Below are positions 1 through 8,101 of a stretch of 46,392 bases of DNA, piece after piece. The translations under genes were made by a program, and so were the position numbers. A model generated the notes under the pieces. It was not told the DNA's origin, did not search any database, and saw nothing but the letters and a program-made list of their open reading frames with translations. Source of the DNA: Prosthecobacter sp. (lineage in GTDB: Bacteria > Verrucomicrobiota > Verrucomicrobiia > Verrucomicrobiales > Verrucomicrobiaceae); contig NZ_JACSRD010000106.1 in NCBI RefSeq assembly GCF_014879935.1, positions 1 through 46,392 of the forward strand, in the 5' to 3' direction. Numbering within the stretch: the stretch's first letter is position 1; every line of letters starts with the position of its first letter.

Positions 1-1
1 A

Positions 2-1129
2 GCTAAACGTCAGGCCGCAGTCGAAGCCACGCGTCAGGCCGCCGCCACGGTGCAGGCCCCCGCGACGTATGCACCGGCCTACCCGGGCACCTATCCACCG
101 CCTCCCGGCTACACTTACCCGCCACCTGCTGGGTATCGCCTGCCCACCTCCAAACCCGCGGCAAGCACGAAGTCGTCATCGAAGTCCTCCAGTTCTTCAA
201 AAAAATCAACCGCTGGCCCGCCTCCGCCGCCCGCCAGCAAGGTCTATGGCCCCACGGGCGATCTCAGCACCCAGGTGGCGAAACTGAAGGACAGCGACAA
301 GGTGCAGAACCTCCGCCTCAGCGAGCTGGAACGCGATGTGAGCAGCATCAAGCGCGGGAAGGGCAGCCGCTACGACGGCGGCACGGACCTGGCCGCGCAC
401 ACCACCTATGTCGCCCGCCCCGGCGACACGCTGTGGCGCATCGCCAACACCCACCGCGTCAGCATTGGCGAGATCCAGCAGCTCAACCGCATGAACGGTG
501 AGGAGGTCCACGTGGGCCAGACGCTCCTCATTCCCTCGCCCCACCGCCTCAGTTCCGGCCTCACGCAGGCCAGCTACAAGCCTTCCACGCCCGGCGGCTC
601 CACGTCATCCACACAGACCACCTCCCAGCTCTACTACACCATCAAAAAGGGAGACAGCCTGAAGGCCATCGCCATCAAGCACAAGACGACCACTGCCGCG
701 CTCGCCAGCGCCAACCGCATCAAGGACCCCAACAAGATCGTGGTCGGTCAGCGCCTGAAGATTCCCGGCCGCACCACCAGCGTCGCCAGCCCGGCCGTCG
801 CGTCCTCCAGCCCCGACACCGTCCCCCTGCCCGGCTTTGGCACGAACGACCAGCCACCTCCGCCGCCCAGCAACGGGCTGGCCCCGGCTCCAGCGCCAAC
901 ATCGACTCCTGCAGCACCTGCCAAACCCTCCACACCGGCCAGCGATTCCCACCGTGGCATCCTCGCCTACCGTGTCGATGGCTCCGACACGCTGGACACG
1001 ATCGCCCAGCAGTTCAGCACCACGCCGGAACACATCCGCGAGATGAACCGCATGGACGCCAGCATGAAGCTCAAAAGCGGTGACGAAATCATGGTCCCGG
1101 CCATGGGAGCGGTGTCGGTCAGCCGGTGA
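2..1129 (+). CDS. LysM-repeat cell-wall-binding protein (5' partial)
   Basis: The frame is open to the window edge and reads sensible protein (Ala/Gln/Arg-rich) before the first internal GTG at 50, so the start lies upstream. Numbering from that GTG, a Pro/Tyr/Ser/Lys-rich disordered segment (about 1-75) and a short helical stretch (about 70-100) are followed by three LysM modules at about 119-162, 195-239 and 308-352. The first two have the classic GDTLWRIA/GDSLKAIA core and end in V-G-Q-x-L-x-I-P; the third is more diverged. LysM modules bind N-acetylglucosamine polymers such as peptidoglycan, so an envelope protein is likely. No catalytic domain is visible in the part seen, but one could lie upstream of the window. 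Confidence 0.85.
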   Translation, partial: AKRQAAVEATRQAAATVQAPATYAPAYPGTYPPPPGYTYPPPAGYRLPTSKPAASTKSSSKSSSSSKKSTAGPPPPPASKVYGPTGDLSTQVAKLKDSDKVQNLRLSELERDVSSIKRGKGSRYDGGTDLAAHTTYVARPGDTLWRIANTHRVSIGEIQQLNRMNGEEVHVGQTLLIPSPHRLSSGLTQASYKPSTPGGSTSSTQTTSQLYYTIKKGDSLKAIAIKHKTTTAALASANRIKDPNKIVVGQRLKIPGRTTSVASPAVASSSPDTVPLPGFGTNDQPPPPPSNGLAPAPAPTSTPAAPAKPSTPASDSHRGILAYRVDGSDTLDTIAQQFSTTPEHIREMNRMDASMKLKSGDEIMVPAMGAVSVSR

Positions 1130-1166
1130 TCTTCACCTCCAGCCGCCGTTTTCCACGCTTCGGGGC

Positions 1167-1691
1167 TCACTCCCGCACGAAATCCCGCATCTCGTAGAGC
1201 TTCGGGTCGCGAACGGGTGTCTTCCGGCCGGTTTTCACCCGCTTGAGGATCTGGGAGAACAGGGCGTCCCCCTCCCCTCCTTCATCCATGCCGCCGAACT
1301 CGGCTTCGAGCTTTTCGGGATCTTCGCCGGATTCGAGGCGGCGCACCATCTCGCGCAACTCCGGCGGCGTCTTGTCACCCATCAGGTCGGTCATCTTGCG
1401 CATGAAACGGCCGATCTGCCGCGGATCGGGGTTCTCCTCGTCCATGCCTCCCATCTCGCGCTCCATGTCCGCCATGAAGCTCTCCATCTTGGTTTCATCC
1501 ATGCCCGCGAAAGGATCGTCCTCACTTTCCTCCTTCGCCCGGCCGATCACGGCAAACGGTGAGACCCGGCGCTCCATCTTCAAAGCCTCGCCATCCGGAC
1601 ACACCGGCGTTTTGTCGCGATAGGACAGCGTGCGGGCGAGGAAAGAATACAGCTTGTTGTTGTCGGGGCAGTAGAACTCGTAAATCGGCAT
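1167..1691 (-). CDS. FmdB-family protein with degenerate zinc ribbon
   Basis: The protein starts MPIYEFYCP, the signature start of FmdB-type putative regulatory proteins; an upstream in-frame start would add 15 residues with no family resemblance. Normal FmdB ribbons carry two CxxC knuckles. Here each keeps only one Cys (YCPDNN and VCPDGE), so the metal site is probably lost. After about residue 45 comes a long acidic, Met- and Glu-rich tail with predicted helices, far longer than the usual 70-110-residue family member. Its function is unknown. It is convergent with the LysM gene (37 bp apart), and divergent from the SGNH/dehydrogenase gene across a repeat-bearing spacer. Confidence 0.8.
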   Translation of the reverse strand: MPIYEFYCPDNNKLYSFLARTLSYRDKTPVCPDGEALKMERRVSPFAVIGRAKEESEDDPFAGMDETKMESFMADMEREMGGMDEENPDPRQIGRFMRKMTDLMGDKTPPELREMVRRLESGEDPEKLEAEFGGMDEGGEGDALFSQILKRVKTGRKTPVRDPKLYEMRDFVRE

Positions 1692-1762
1692 GGTGCGTGG
1701 GGAAAATTCAGCGCGCCTAACATAAACAGCCGTCAAGTCTCCTCAAGGAAAGCCCAAGGTGC

Positions 1763-1832
1763 AGTTCCAAGTTCCAGGTCCCAAGTTTCAATGCCCCTTC
1801 ATCCTGAAACCTGGAACTTGAAACATGAGACC
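1763..1832. repeat. Inverted 7-bp tandem arrays, no gene inside
   Basis: Four heptads of the type RGTTCCA (1763-1790) are followed, after 14 bp, by four heptads of the inverse type TGRAACY (1805-1832). The arms pair at about 20 of 28 positions, so the whole can fold as a hairpin. It fills the spacer upstream of the gene starting at 1862, ending 29 bp before its ATG. It has the same design as the arrays bounding the four-helix-bundle gene at 20952-21424, but with a different unit and no cargo gene. Confidence 0.7.
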
Positions 1833-1861
1833 CTCGCCGCCCGTGTGAAAAGCTCCGCCCC

Positions 1862-4800
1862 ATGAAGCGCCTCCTTTTCCTCCTCGCCTTCTGCCCTCTG
1901 CTCTCGGCTTTCGCCCAGCTCCCGCTGGAGTTGAAACCGGGCACGCGCATCGCCCTCATCGGGAACTCGCTCTTCGATCGCATGCGCGACGACGGCCAGT
2001 TCGAGGCGCTCATGCACCAGCGCTTTGCCAAGGAGAAGCTCGTCTTCCGCAACCTGAGCTGGTCCGCCGATGAAGTGGCTCTCCGCCCTCGCCCCGATGG
2101 CTTTGGCGACCTCAACCAGCACCTCGCCGAGCACAAGGCCGACGTGATCCTCGCCGCCTTCGGCTTCAACGAGAGCTTCAAAGGCGAAAAGGGCCTCGCC
2201 GAGTTCGAAACGCTCCTCAAGGCCTTCCTCATCGAGTTGAAGGCGCATCGCTACAACGGCACCTCCGAGCCGAAAATCGTCCTCGTGAGCCCCACCGCCG
2301 CTGAGAAGCCTCACGAGCACCTCAACGCGCAAATCAAGCTCTACACCGACGCGATGAAAAAGGTCGCCGCAGCCGAGAAAGTGGCCTTCGCGGACGTCTT
2401 TGATATTCCGCCTTCCGAATTCCGCACTCCGCATTCCACCAACGGCGTCCACCTCAACCAGGAAGGCTACCGCGCCTTCTCCGAGCGTCTCTACAACCAG
2501 CTCACGCAAGAAACCCCGCCGAAGCTCAACGAAGCCGTCCGCGCCGCCGTCGTCGAAAAGGAGGACAAATTCTTCCAGCACTACCGCCCGCTGAACTACT
2601 ACTACATCAAAGGCGGCCGCATGGAGCCCTACGGCGTCGTGAACTTCCCCGGAGAGCTGAATAAGCTCCTCCAGATGACCGAAGCACGCGATGAGGCCAT
2701 TTGGAGATCCGTCGGATCGGTCGGATCAGACCGATCTGTCCCTCCCGACGACACAAAGACAGATGTGCTCCCCACCATCACCGGAGACCGCCCCATCAAC
2801 GAATGGCTCTCTCCCGCCGATGAACTCGCCGCCTTCAAAATCGACCCGCGCTTCGAAGTCAGCCTCTTCGCCTCCGAGGAAGACTTCCCGGAGCTCTTCG
2901 TGAAGCCCATCGCCATTCGGTTTGATGGTAAAGGCCGCCTGTGGGTCAGCACGAGCACCACTTACCCGCAAATCATGCCCGGCGAGGCCCCGCAGGACCG
3001 CATCCTCATTCTCGAGGACACGAATGGCGACCACCGCGCGGACAAATGCAGCGTGTGGGCCGACAAGCTCGCCATTCCGCTCAGCTTTGAGTTCGGCAAT
3101 GGCGGCGTCTTCGTCTCCGACCAGCCGCACCTCACCTTCCTCAAAGACACCGATGGCGACGGCAAGGCCGACCACCGCGAAAAACTCCTCACCGGCTTCG
3201 GCACCGAGGACAGCCACCACGCGCTGCACGACTTCGTCTGGAGCCCCGAGGGCGATCTCATCTTCCGCGAGAGCATTTTCCATCACAGCCAGGTCGAGAC
3301 GCCCTACGGCCCCGTCCGCGCCCGCGAGAGCAGCTTCTTCCGCTACACGCCCGCCACCGGCAGACTGCTCGCCTTTGGCAGTTACATTAGCACGAATCCC
3401 TGGGGCATCACCTTCGACGACTGGGGCTTCCACGTCGGCAGCCATCCCGTCTTCGCCAGCGCCGTGCACGCGCTCAATGCGCCCTACCCCGACATCCACA
3501 TCCCCGCCGGCAACTATTTTCCTGCTTACAGCGGCACCTGCGGCCAGGAATTCCTCACCAGCAGCCACTGGCCCAAAGACCTGCGCGACAAAAAACACTT
3601 CATGCGCGTGCGCTACAAGCCCACCAACGAAGTCGAGCTGCACGAGTGGGTGGAGCACGACACGCACTTCGAGGAAAAGAAAGTCGGCATCGTCTTCCAG
3701 AGCACGAACCTCAGTTTCATCCCCGTGGACATCCAGCAAGGCCCCGACGGCGCGATGTACATCGCCGACTGGTACAACCCCGTCAAAGGCCACATGCAAT
3801 ACTCCCTGCGCGACACCCGCCGTGACAAAAAATCCGGCCGCATCTGGCGCATCACCGCGAAGAGTCAAAAACTCGAAGAAGCACCCAAGATCGCTGGAGC
3901 GAGCATCCCCGAGCTGCTGGAACTGCTGAAGAGCGAGAACTACCGGACAAGGTACCGGGCGAAGGTGGAGCTGAGGGAGCGAGATCCGAAGGAAGCACTT
4001 AATGCAATGCACACGTTTGCCACCTCCATCAGTAATCGCACAGAGCTTCATTCCAGCGTTTTCTGCTACGAACTGATGAATCTAAGCCAAGCCATAATCG
4101 CTCCAAATTATAAGCGTTGGTCAAGCACGATGGATTTGAACAATAGCGAAAAAGATCGAAGCCACTTCCTTAGCCTCTTCGCCACTCCTCTTGTCTTTAA
4201 GAGCCTGATGTTTGAATCGGCATCGGCACAAGCGCGTGCCGCCGCCACAAGACAACTGCGATTTCCAAAAGGCGACCCTTTATCGCAATGGCAAAGCGGC
4301 ACTCTCATGGGAAGCCCCAGTACAACTGAAGATCAGCGACGATTGTCCAAGTCCTGCAACGACCCCAGCGGCCTCGTCCGTCTCGAAGCAGCCATCGCGG
4401 CGAGTTACATCGGCACGCCAGAGGCCTTGGAGGCCGCGCTCGATCTGCTGAAGCACCCGATGGACCCTTACCTCACCTACGCGCTGCGCACCTCGCTCGA
4501 CAGCCACACGCTGCAGCCGCTTTGGAAGGGCAACACCGCCTTCATGCAGAAGCATCCCGAGCTTACAAAATTCCTCAAAGACAGCGAGCCCACCAAACCC
4601 GCGCTCATGGCGAAAAAGAAGAAGCCCGAGCCGCCGAACCCCTTCGACGCCCAGCCCGGCCTGCAAACCATCACCATCAAGACCATCCCCGAGCGCCTGC
4701 TCTACGACCTGCGTGAGTTCAAAGTCGCCCACGGAGCCCCCGTGAAGCTCGTTTTCGAAAATCCCGACGTCACCCCGCACAATCTCCTCATCGTCCAGCC

Positions 4801-5035
4801 CGGCGCGGCGGACGAAGTCGGCCTCGCCGGCAACGAAATGGCCAAAACGCCCGACGGCTTCGCCAAAGGCTTCATCCCCGACTCCCCGAAGATCCTGCAC
4901 AAAACCAAAATGCTCAACCAAGGCGACCGCGAAGTCCTCCGCTTCACCGCGCCCACCGCCAAGGGCAAATACCCCTACATCTGCACCTTCCCCGGCCACT
5001 GGCTCGTCATGAAAGGCGAGATGATCGTCGAGTAA
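1862..5035 (+). CDS. Secreted SGNH hydrolase / PVC-type dehydrogenase propeller / cupredoxin fusion
   Basis: This 1057-residue protein has a Sec signal peptide (about 1-19). An SGNH/GDSL-like domain (about 20-220) has a GNS block in place of GDS, GFNES, and the terminal NGVHLN block. Next comes the PVC 'putative membrane-bound dehydrogenase' propeller (about 325-665), with repeated D-x-N-G-D and D-x-D-G-D loops, then a HEAT-like region (about 680-890). The C-terminal domain (about 930-1057) is cupredoxin-like, with type-1 copper ligands visible as PHN and YICTFPGHWLVM (His, Cys, His, Met). Many relatives carry a c-type heme CxxCH; none is present here, so copper may replace heme as electron acceptor (inference). 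Two in-frame short-repeat arrays lie at 2406-2440 and 2706-2741. The stretch 3990-4345 is visibly AT-richer than its surroundings. Confidence 0.85.
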   Translation: MKRLLFLLAFCPLLSAFAQLPLELKPGTRIALIGNSLFDRMRDDGQFEALMHQRFAKEKLVFRNLSWSADEVALRPRPDGFGDLNQHLAEHKADVILAAFGFNESFKGEKGLAEFETLLKAFLIELKAHRYNGTSEPKIVLVSPTAAEKPHEHLNAQIKLYTDAMKKVAAAEKVAFADVFDIPPSEFRTPHSTNGVHLNQEGYRAFSERLYNQLTQETPPKLNEAVRAAVVEKEDKFFQHYRPLNYYYIKGGRMEPYGVVNFPGELNKLLQMTEARDEAIWRSVGSVGSDRSVPPDDTKTDVLPTITGDRPINEWLSPADELAAFKIDPRFEVSLFASEEDFPELFVKPIAIRFDGKGRLWVSTSTTYPQIMPGEAPQDRILILEDTNGDHRADKCSVWADKLAIPLSFEFGNGGVFVSDQPHLTFLKDTDGDGKADHREKLLTGFGTEDSHHALHDFVWSPEGDLIFRESIFHHSQVETPYGPVRARESSFFRYTPATGRLLAFGSYISTNPWGITFDDWGFHVGSHPVFASAVHALNAPYPDIHIPAGNYFPAYSGTCGQEFLTSSHWPKDLRDKKHFMRVRYKPTNEVELHEWVEHDTHFEEKKVGIVFQSTNLSFIPVDIQQGPDGAMYIADWYNPVKGHMQYSLRDTRRDKKSGRIWRITAKSQKLEEAPKIAGASIPELLELLKSENYRTRYRAKVELRERDPKEALNAMHTFATSISNRTELHSSVFCYELMNLSQAIIAPNYKRWSSTMDLNNSEKDRSHFLSLFATPLVFKSLMFESASAQARAAATRQLRFPKGDPLSQWQSGTLMGSPSTTEDQRRLSKSCNDPSGLVRLEAAIAASYIGTPEALEAALDLLKHPMDPYLTYALRTSLDSHTLQPLWKGNTAFMQKHPELTKFLKDSEPTKPALMAKKKKPEPPNPFDAQPGLQTITIKTIPERLLYDLREFKVAHGAPVKLVFENPDVTPHNLLIVQPGAADEVGLAGNEMAKTPDGFAKGFIPDSPKILHKTKMLNQGDREVLRFTAPTAKGKYPYICTFPGHWLVMKGEMIVE
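2406..2440 (+). repeat. In-frame 7-bp array (5 units, TTCCGCN type) inside the SGNH domain
   Basis: Five consecutive heptads of the type TTCCGCN lie in the coding sequence just before the catalytic NGVHLN block. They encode IPPSEFRTPHST, which looks like a loop insertion. A unit of 7 is not a multiple of three, so the frame is kept only by the total inserted length. The inverse form of this unit appears upstream of lutA (29077-29111). Confidence 0.65.
2706..2741 (+). repeat. In-frame 9-bp array (4 units, GATCNGTCG type)
   Basis: Four 9-bp units of the type GATCNGTCG encode the low-complexity stretch RSVGSVGSDRSV, between the SGNH domain and the dehydrogenase propeller. The third and fourth units are diverged. 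Confidence 0.65.
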
Positions 5036-5043
5036 AGTAGTGC

Positions 5044-5057
5044 CGGGCTTCAGCCCG
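5044..5057. repeat. Short REP-like palindrome after the cupredoxin fusion gene
   Basis: CGGGCTTCAGCCCG forms a 6-bp stem with a 2-nt centre, 8 bp after the stop codon. There is no T-run, so it is not a textbook terminator. Its reverse complement occurs inside the lutC part of the lactate gene at 26097-26110. The rest of the 272-bp spacer up to 5307 holds the CTAG array and no recognisable gene. Confidence 0.55.
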
Positions 5058-5142
5058 CACCAGCCTCCTTCGGTCATTCGTTCACGCCATGTCCCAGCGC
5101 CCTCTTCCAATACGCGATGGGGGAGGCGTGATGCGATTTTGA

Positions 5143-5158
5143 CTAGCTAGCTAGCTAG
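5143..5158. repeat. (CTAG)4 tandem tetranucleotide
   Basis: Four perfect, contiguous CTAG units plus a further CT, in the intergenic region upstream of the squalene synthase gene. CTAG is commonly under-represented in bacterial genomes, and the run is fully self-complementary. Confidence 0.75.
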
Positions 5159-5307
5159 CTGCGCTCACCCTTCGGGCAAGCTTCGCTGTCTATCTCCGCT
5201 GCGCTCCGGTCCCCAGCAATCTCCGCCGCTTATCCAACTTGCGACAGATGAAACGTCTTTACCGTGATTTGTTCGGATGACACGCTAAAGAAGCCTGAAC
5301 AACGTAA

Positions 5308-6282
5308 ATGAGTGACGAATCCCACCACGAACGCGAACTCGGCGGCCAGTTGCTGGCTGCGGTGTCGCGTTCGTTTTATCTCACGCTCAAAGCGCTGCCG
5401 AAGGAGCTGCGGGAGCCCATTTCACTGGCCTACCTGCTCGCACGCACCGCTGACACCATCGCAGACACCGCCAGCGTGAGTGCTGAGGTGCGCCTGGACT
5501 GCCTTGAACGCTATCGTGCTCTTGTTCGTGGTGACTCGGCCGTGGATTCGCTCGCTAGCACACTCCGCGAACAGTTCTGCCCGCAGCAGAGTGACGACGC
5601 CGAGCGCCGCCTCATGGAAAAATTCGCCGATGGCATCGCCTGGCTTCGAACCATGCAGCCCACGCCGCTCGTCGCGATCCAAAACGTGCTGGAACACATC
5701 ATCGACGGCCAGATGCTCGACATCCGCCGCTTTCCCTCCGACGGCCAGCTTCGCAGTCTCACATCAGCGGAAGAACTCGATGAATACACATGGCTCGTCG
5801 CCGGTTGCGTCGGCGAATTCTGGACCCAGCTCTGCGCCAGCGAACTTCCAAGTTCACTCGATCCCGCCGTCACCACCGCGCAAATGCAGGACTGGGGCGC
5901 TCGCATGGGCAAAGGACTGCAACTCATCAACATCCTGCGTGACATCGGCGAGGACACCCGCGACGGCCGCTGCTACCTGCCCTGCCAGCCTTCTGAAATT
6001 CAAACCGAGTGGCGCAAATGGCTGCAAACCTCCACCGAGCATCTCGAATGCGGCCTGCGCTACGTCCAGCACGTCGCCCACGGCAAACTCCGCTACGCCA
6101 CCGCCCTTCCCCTGCTCCTCGGCATTCAAACCGTCGCCAAAATGCGCGACGCCTCGTGGGACCAAGTGATGAGCGGCCTCAAAATCTCCCGCCTCGACGT
6201 CGCCAGCATCCTCGCCCAAGCCGCAATCGCCTGCCGCAATGCGAACGCAGTCGAAAAGCTGTATCGAAAACTCGCGGTTTGA
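5308..6282 (+). CDS. Squalene/phytoene synthase family protein
   Basis: 324 residues, in the usual range for trans-isoprenyl diphosphate head-to-head synthases. The first Asp-rich motif is DTIAD (residues 49-53), after the SRSFY block. The second is DIGEDTRDGRCYLP (about 213-226). Both bind the Mg-diphosphate of farnesyl or geranylgeranyl diphosphate. The block around WLVAGCVGEFW resembles squalene synthases more than phytoene synthases, and no C-terminal membrane anchor is seen. The likely reaction is condensation of two farnesyl diphosphates, giving squalene for hopanoids or sterol-like lipids. No other isoprenoid gene is nearby, so the product is inferred from motifs only. Its stop lies 1 bp from the stop of the convergent efflux channel gene. 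Confidence 0.85.
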   Translation: MSDESHHERELGGQLLAAVSRSFYLTLKALPKELREPISLAYLLARTADTIADTASVSAEVRLDCLERYRALVRGDSAVDSLASTLREQFCPQQSDDAERRLMEKFADGIAWLRTMQPTPLVAIQNVLEHIIDGQMLDIRRFPSDGQLRSLTSAEELDEYTWLVAGCVGEFWTQLCASELPSSLDPAVTTAQMQDWGARMGKGLQLINILRDIGEDTRDGRCYLPCQPSEIQTEWRKWLQTSTEHLECGLRYVQHVAHGKLRYATALPLLLGIQTVAKMRDASWDQVMSGLKISRLDVASILAQAAIACRNANAVEKLYRKLAV

Positions 6283-6283
6283 A

Positions 6284-7792
6284 TCAATCCCGCACAAACC
6301 AGCCTTTCATGCGGCTGAAGATGCCCGGCTTGTCTTGATCGAGGTTTTTCGCCGCTGGATCAGGCGTCGTCGCAGGCATGGGCGCGGGCACTTTTTGATC
6401 CCAACCTCCGCCGATGGCCTTGATGAGGCCCACGGTAGCGATCAGACGCTGCCCGGCGATCTGTGCTGTGGCACGCTGCATGGCGAGCGTGGTGCGATTC
6501 GCCTCGATTACGTTGAGATAGGGGCTGGTTCCCGCTTCGTAGCGCGTCTTGGCCAGTTGCGCCGCTCTTTCAGCGCTTTCACGGGCACGCTGCTGCGAGC
6601 CGGCCTGGGTGCCGAGATTGCGGATGGAGGCCAGACTGCTCTCCACATCGGCCAACGCGGCGAGGAAGGCCTGCCGGTAGCTGGCAAGCGCCTCGTCATG
6701 CACGGCCTTCGATTTCGCGAGGTTCCAGCGGTTCTTGTTTCCGGAGAAGAGCGGCACGTTCAGGCTCGGGCCCACGCTCCACATCAACGAGGTGGGTTCG
6801 AACAGCAGGTCGATGTCGCCACTCTGAAATCCGCCACGTCCCAGGAGCTTCAGACTTGGAAAAAACTGCGCCTTCGCCACGCCGATGCGCGCCGTGGCGG
6901 CGTGCAGCGCACGCTCCGCCTGTGAAATGTCCGGGCGCCGCTCCAGCAGGTCGCTTGGCAGCCCTGTCGGCACAGAGGGCGGTGAAGACAGCGCACCCGT
7001 CGCCACGGGCACACGAAACGACGAAGCTGCGGTGCCGACAAGAATCGCGATGACGTTCTCGAGCTGATCGCGCTGAGCCTGGAGCGCTGAAATCTCCGCC
7101 TCGGCGCTGGCGACCTCCGTTTCCGCCTGCGCCTGCTCCAGTTCACTGCCCGCACCCGCCTGCACGCGTGCCGAGGCGATCTTCAGCGCCTCATTCCGCC
7201 ATCCGACGGCCTGACGCACGATCTGCATCTCGTTGTCGAGCGTACGAAGCTTGAAGTAATTCGTCGCCAGCTCGGCCTGGATGCCAAGAAGGATGTTATG
7301 CACGGCATCCGCCGCCGCGGCAGCATCCGCACGTGCACCTTCATTCTGGCGGCGGATCTTTCCCCACAGATCGATCTCCCAACTGAAGTCGAGCGGCGCA
7401 TTGTAGGCCGGACCATCGTAGCGCAGACCATTGAGAGGAAATGGCGAGGGCATGTTCTCAGAGGTCTGCTGCGTCTCACCGGTCAAGGGCAGGCTGAGTG
7501 ATGGGAAGAAGTCGCCACGTGCCATGCGAGCTGCCGCGCGAGCCTGATCAAAGCGAGCAATCGCAGCTTTGATCTGCTGATTGTTCGCCGTGGCGGCGGA
7601 AAGAAGACCGTTCAGCCGCGAATCGTGAAACACCTTCCACCATTCGCCCTTCGGCAGGTGCGCTGAAGGCGTCGCCGCACGCCAGGTGACACCTTTGAAC
7701 TTCGGCGGAGCCGCGCTGAGCGGACGTTCATAATTCGGCCCGACCTGGGCAAACGCGGAAGCGGTGAATGTGAGGATAAGAAGGGAGCGCAT
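6284..7792 (-). CDS. RND efflux outer-membrane channel (NodT/OprM family)
   Basis: This 502-residue TolC-like outer-membrane factor has an N-terminal signal peptide ending near AFAQ, then the family's VGPNYERP start. Two internally related halves are rich in long helices (around 'QQIKAAIARFDQARAAA' and 'AKTRYEAGTSPYLNVIEA'), as expected for the trimeric barrel-tunnel. Many NodT proteins are lipidated; no lipobox Cys is seen here. It belongs functionally with the adaptor and pump genes at 8587-12949, but a toxin-antitoxin pair on the opposite strand separates it from the pump gene by 794 bp, so it may need its own promoter. The C-terminus ends in a short Lys/Pro-containing tail. Confidence 0.93.
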   Translation of the reverse strand: MRSLLILTFTASAFAQVGPNYERPLSAAPPKFKGVTWRAATPSAHLPKGEWWKVFHDSRLNGLLSAATANNQQIKAAIARFDQARAAARMARGDFFPSLSLPLTGETQQTSENMPSPFPLNGLRYDGPAYNAPLDFSWEIDLWGKIRRQNEGARADAAAAADAVHNILLGIQAELATNYFKLRTLDNEMQIVRQAVGWRNEALKIASARVQAGAGSELEQAQAETEVASAEAEISALQAQRDQLENVIAILVGTAASSFRVPVATGALSSPPSVPTGLPSDLLERRPDISQAERALHAATARIGVAKAQFFPSLKLLGRGGFQSGDIDLLFEPTSLMWSVGPSLNVPLFSGNKNRWNLAKSKAVHDEALASYRQAFLAALADVESSLASIRNLGTQAGSQQRARESAERAAQLAKTRYEAGTSPYLNVIEANRTTLAMQRATAQIAGQRLIATVGLIKAIGGGWDQKVPAPMPATTPDPAAKNLDQDKPGIFSRMKGWFVRD

Positions 7793-7843
7793 GAGGAGAA
7801 ATCAGTTGTTGGCAGGCGTGAGGCTTTTGGGCAACTTGAGAGC

Positions 7844-8101
7844 ATGAAACTGGAGATCGAGATTCCAAACCTTGAGGACGGTCATCGTATTCATGAACCA
7901 GAAGGCCGGGCAAAATTGCTCGTGGAGCTGGCCTGTCGGCTTTATGAAAAGGATGCCATCACCTTTGGTCAGGGGCGGGAACTGGCGGGACTTGGCTTCC
8001 TTGAGTTTCAGAAAGCCCTCGCAGAGCGCGAGATCCCCCGGATGACCCTGGAAAGCTTCATGCTCGAAATCAACCAGCCCCCTGCTCATGCTGGTCATTA
8101 G
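7844..8101 (+). CDS. UPF0175-type antitoxin
   Basis: An 85-residue protein. The C-terminal two thirds (LLVELACRLYEKDAITFGQ, then GRELAGLGFLEFQKALAERE) match the UPF0175 family: short helix-rich proteins that pair with PIN toxins. The gene overlaps the downstream PIN gene by 14 bp, a typical antitoxin-first arrangement with translational coupling. It is divergent from the efflux channel gene (51 bp between starts). The antitoxin presumably binds the PIN protein and represses the promoter in that 51-bp spacer; no clear operator was identified. Confidence 0.8.
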   Translation: MKLEIEIPNLEDGHRIHEPEGRAKLLVELACRLYEKDAITFGQGRELAGLGFLEFQKALAEREIPRMTLESFMLEINQPPAHAGH

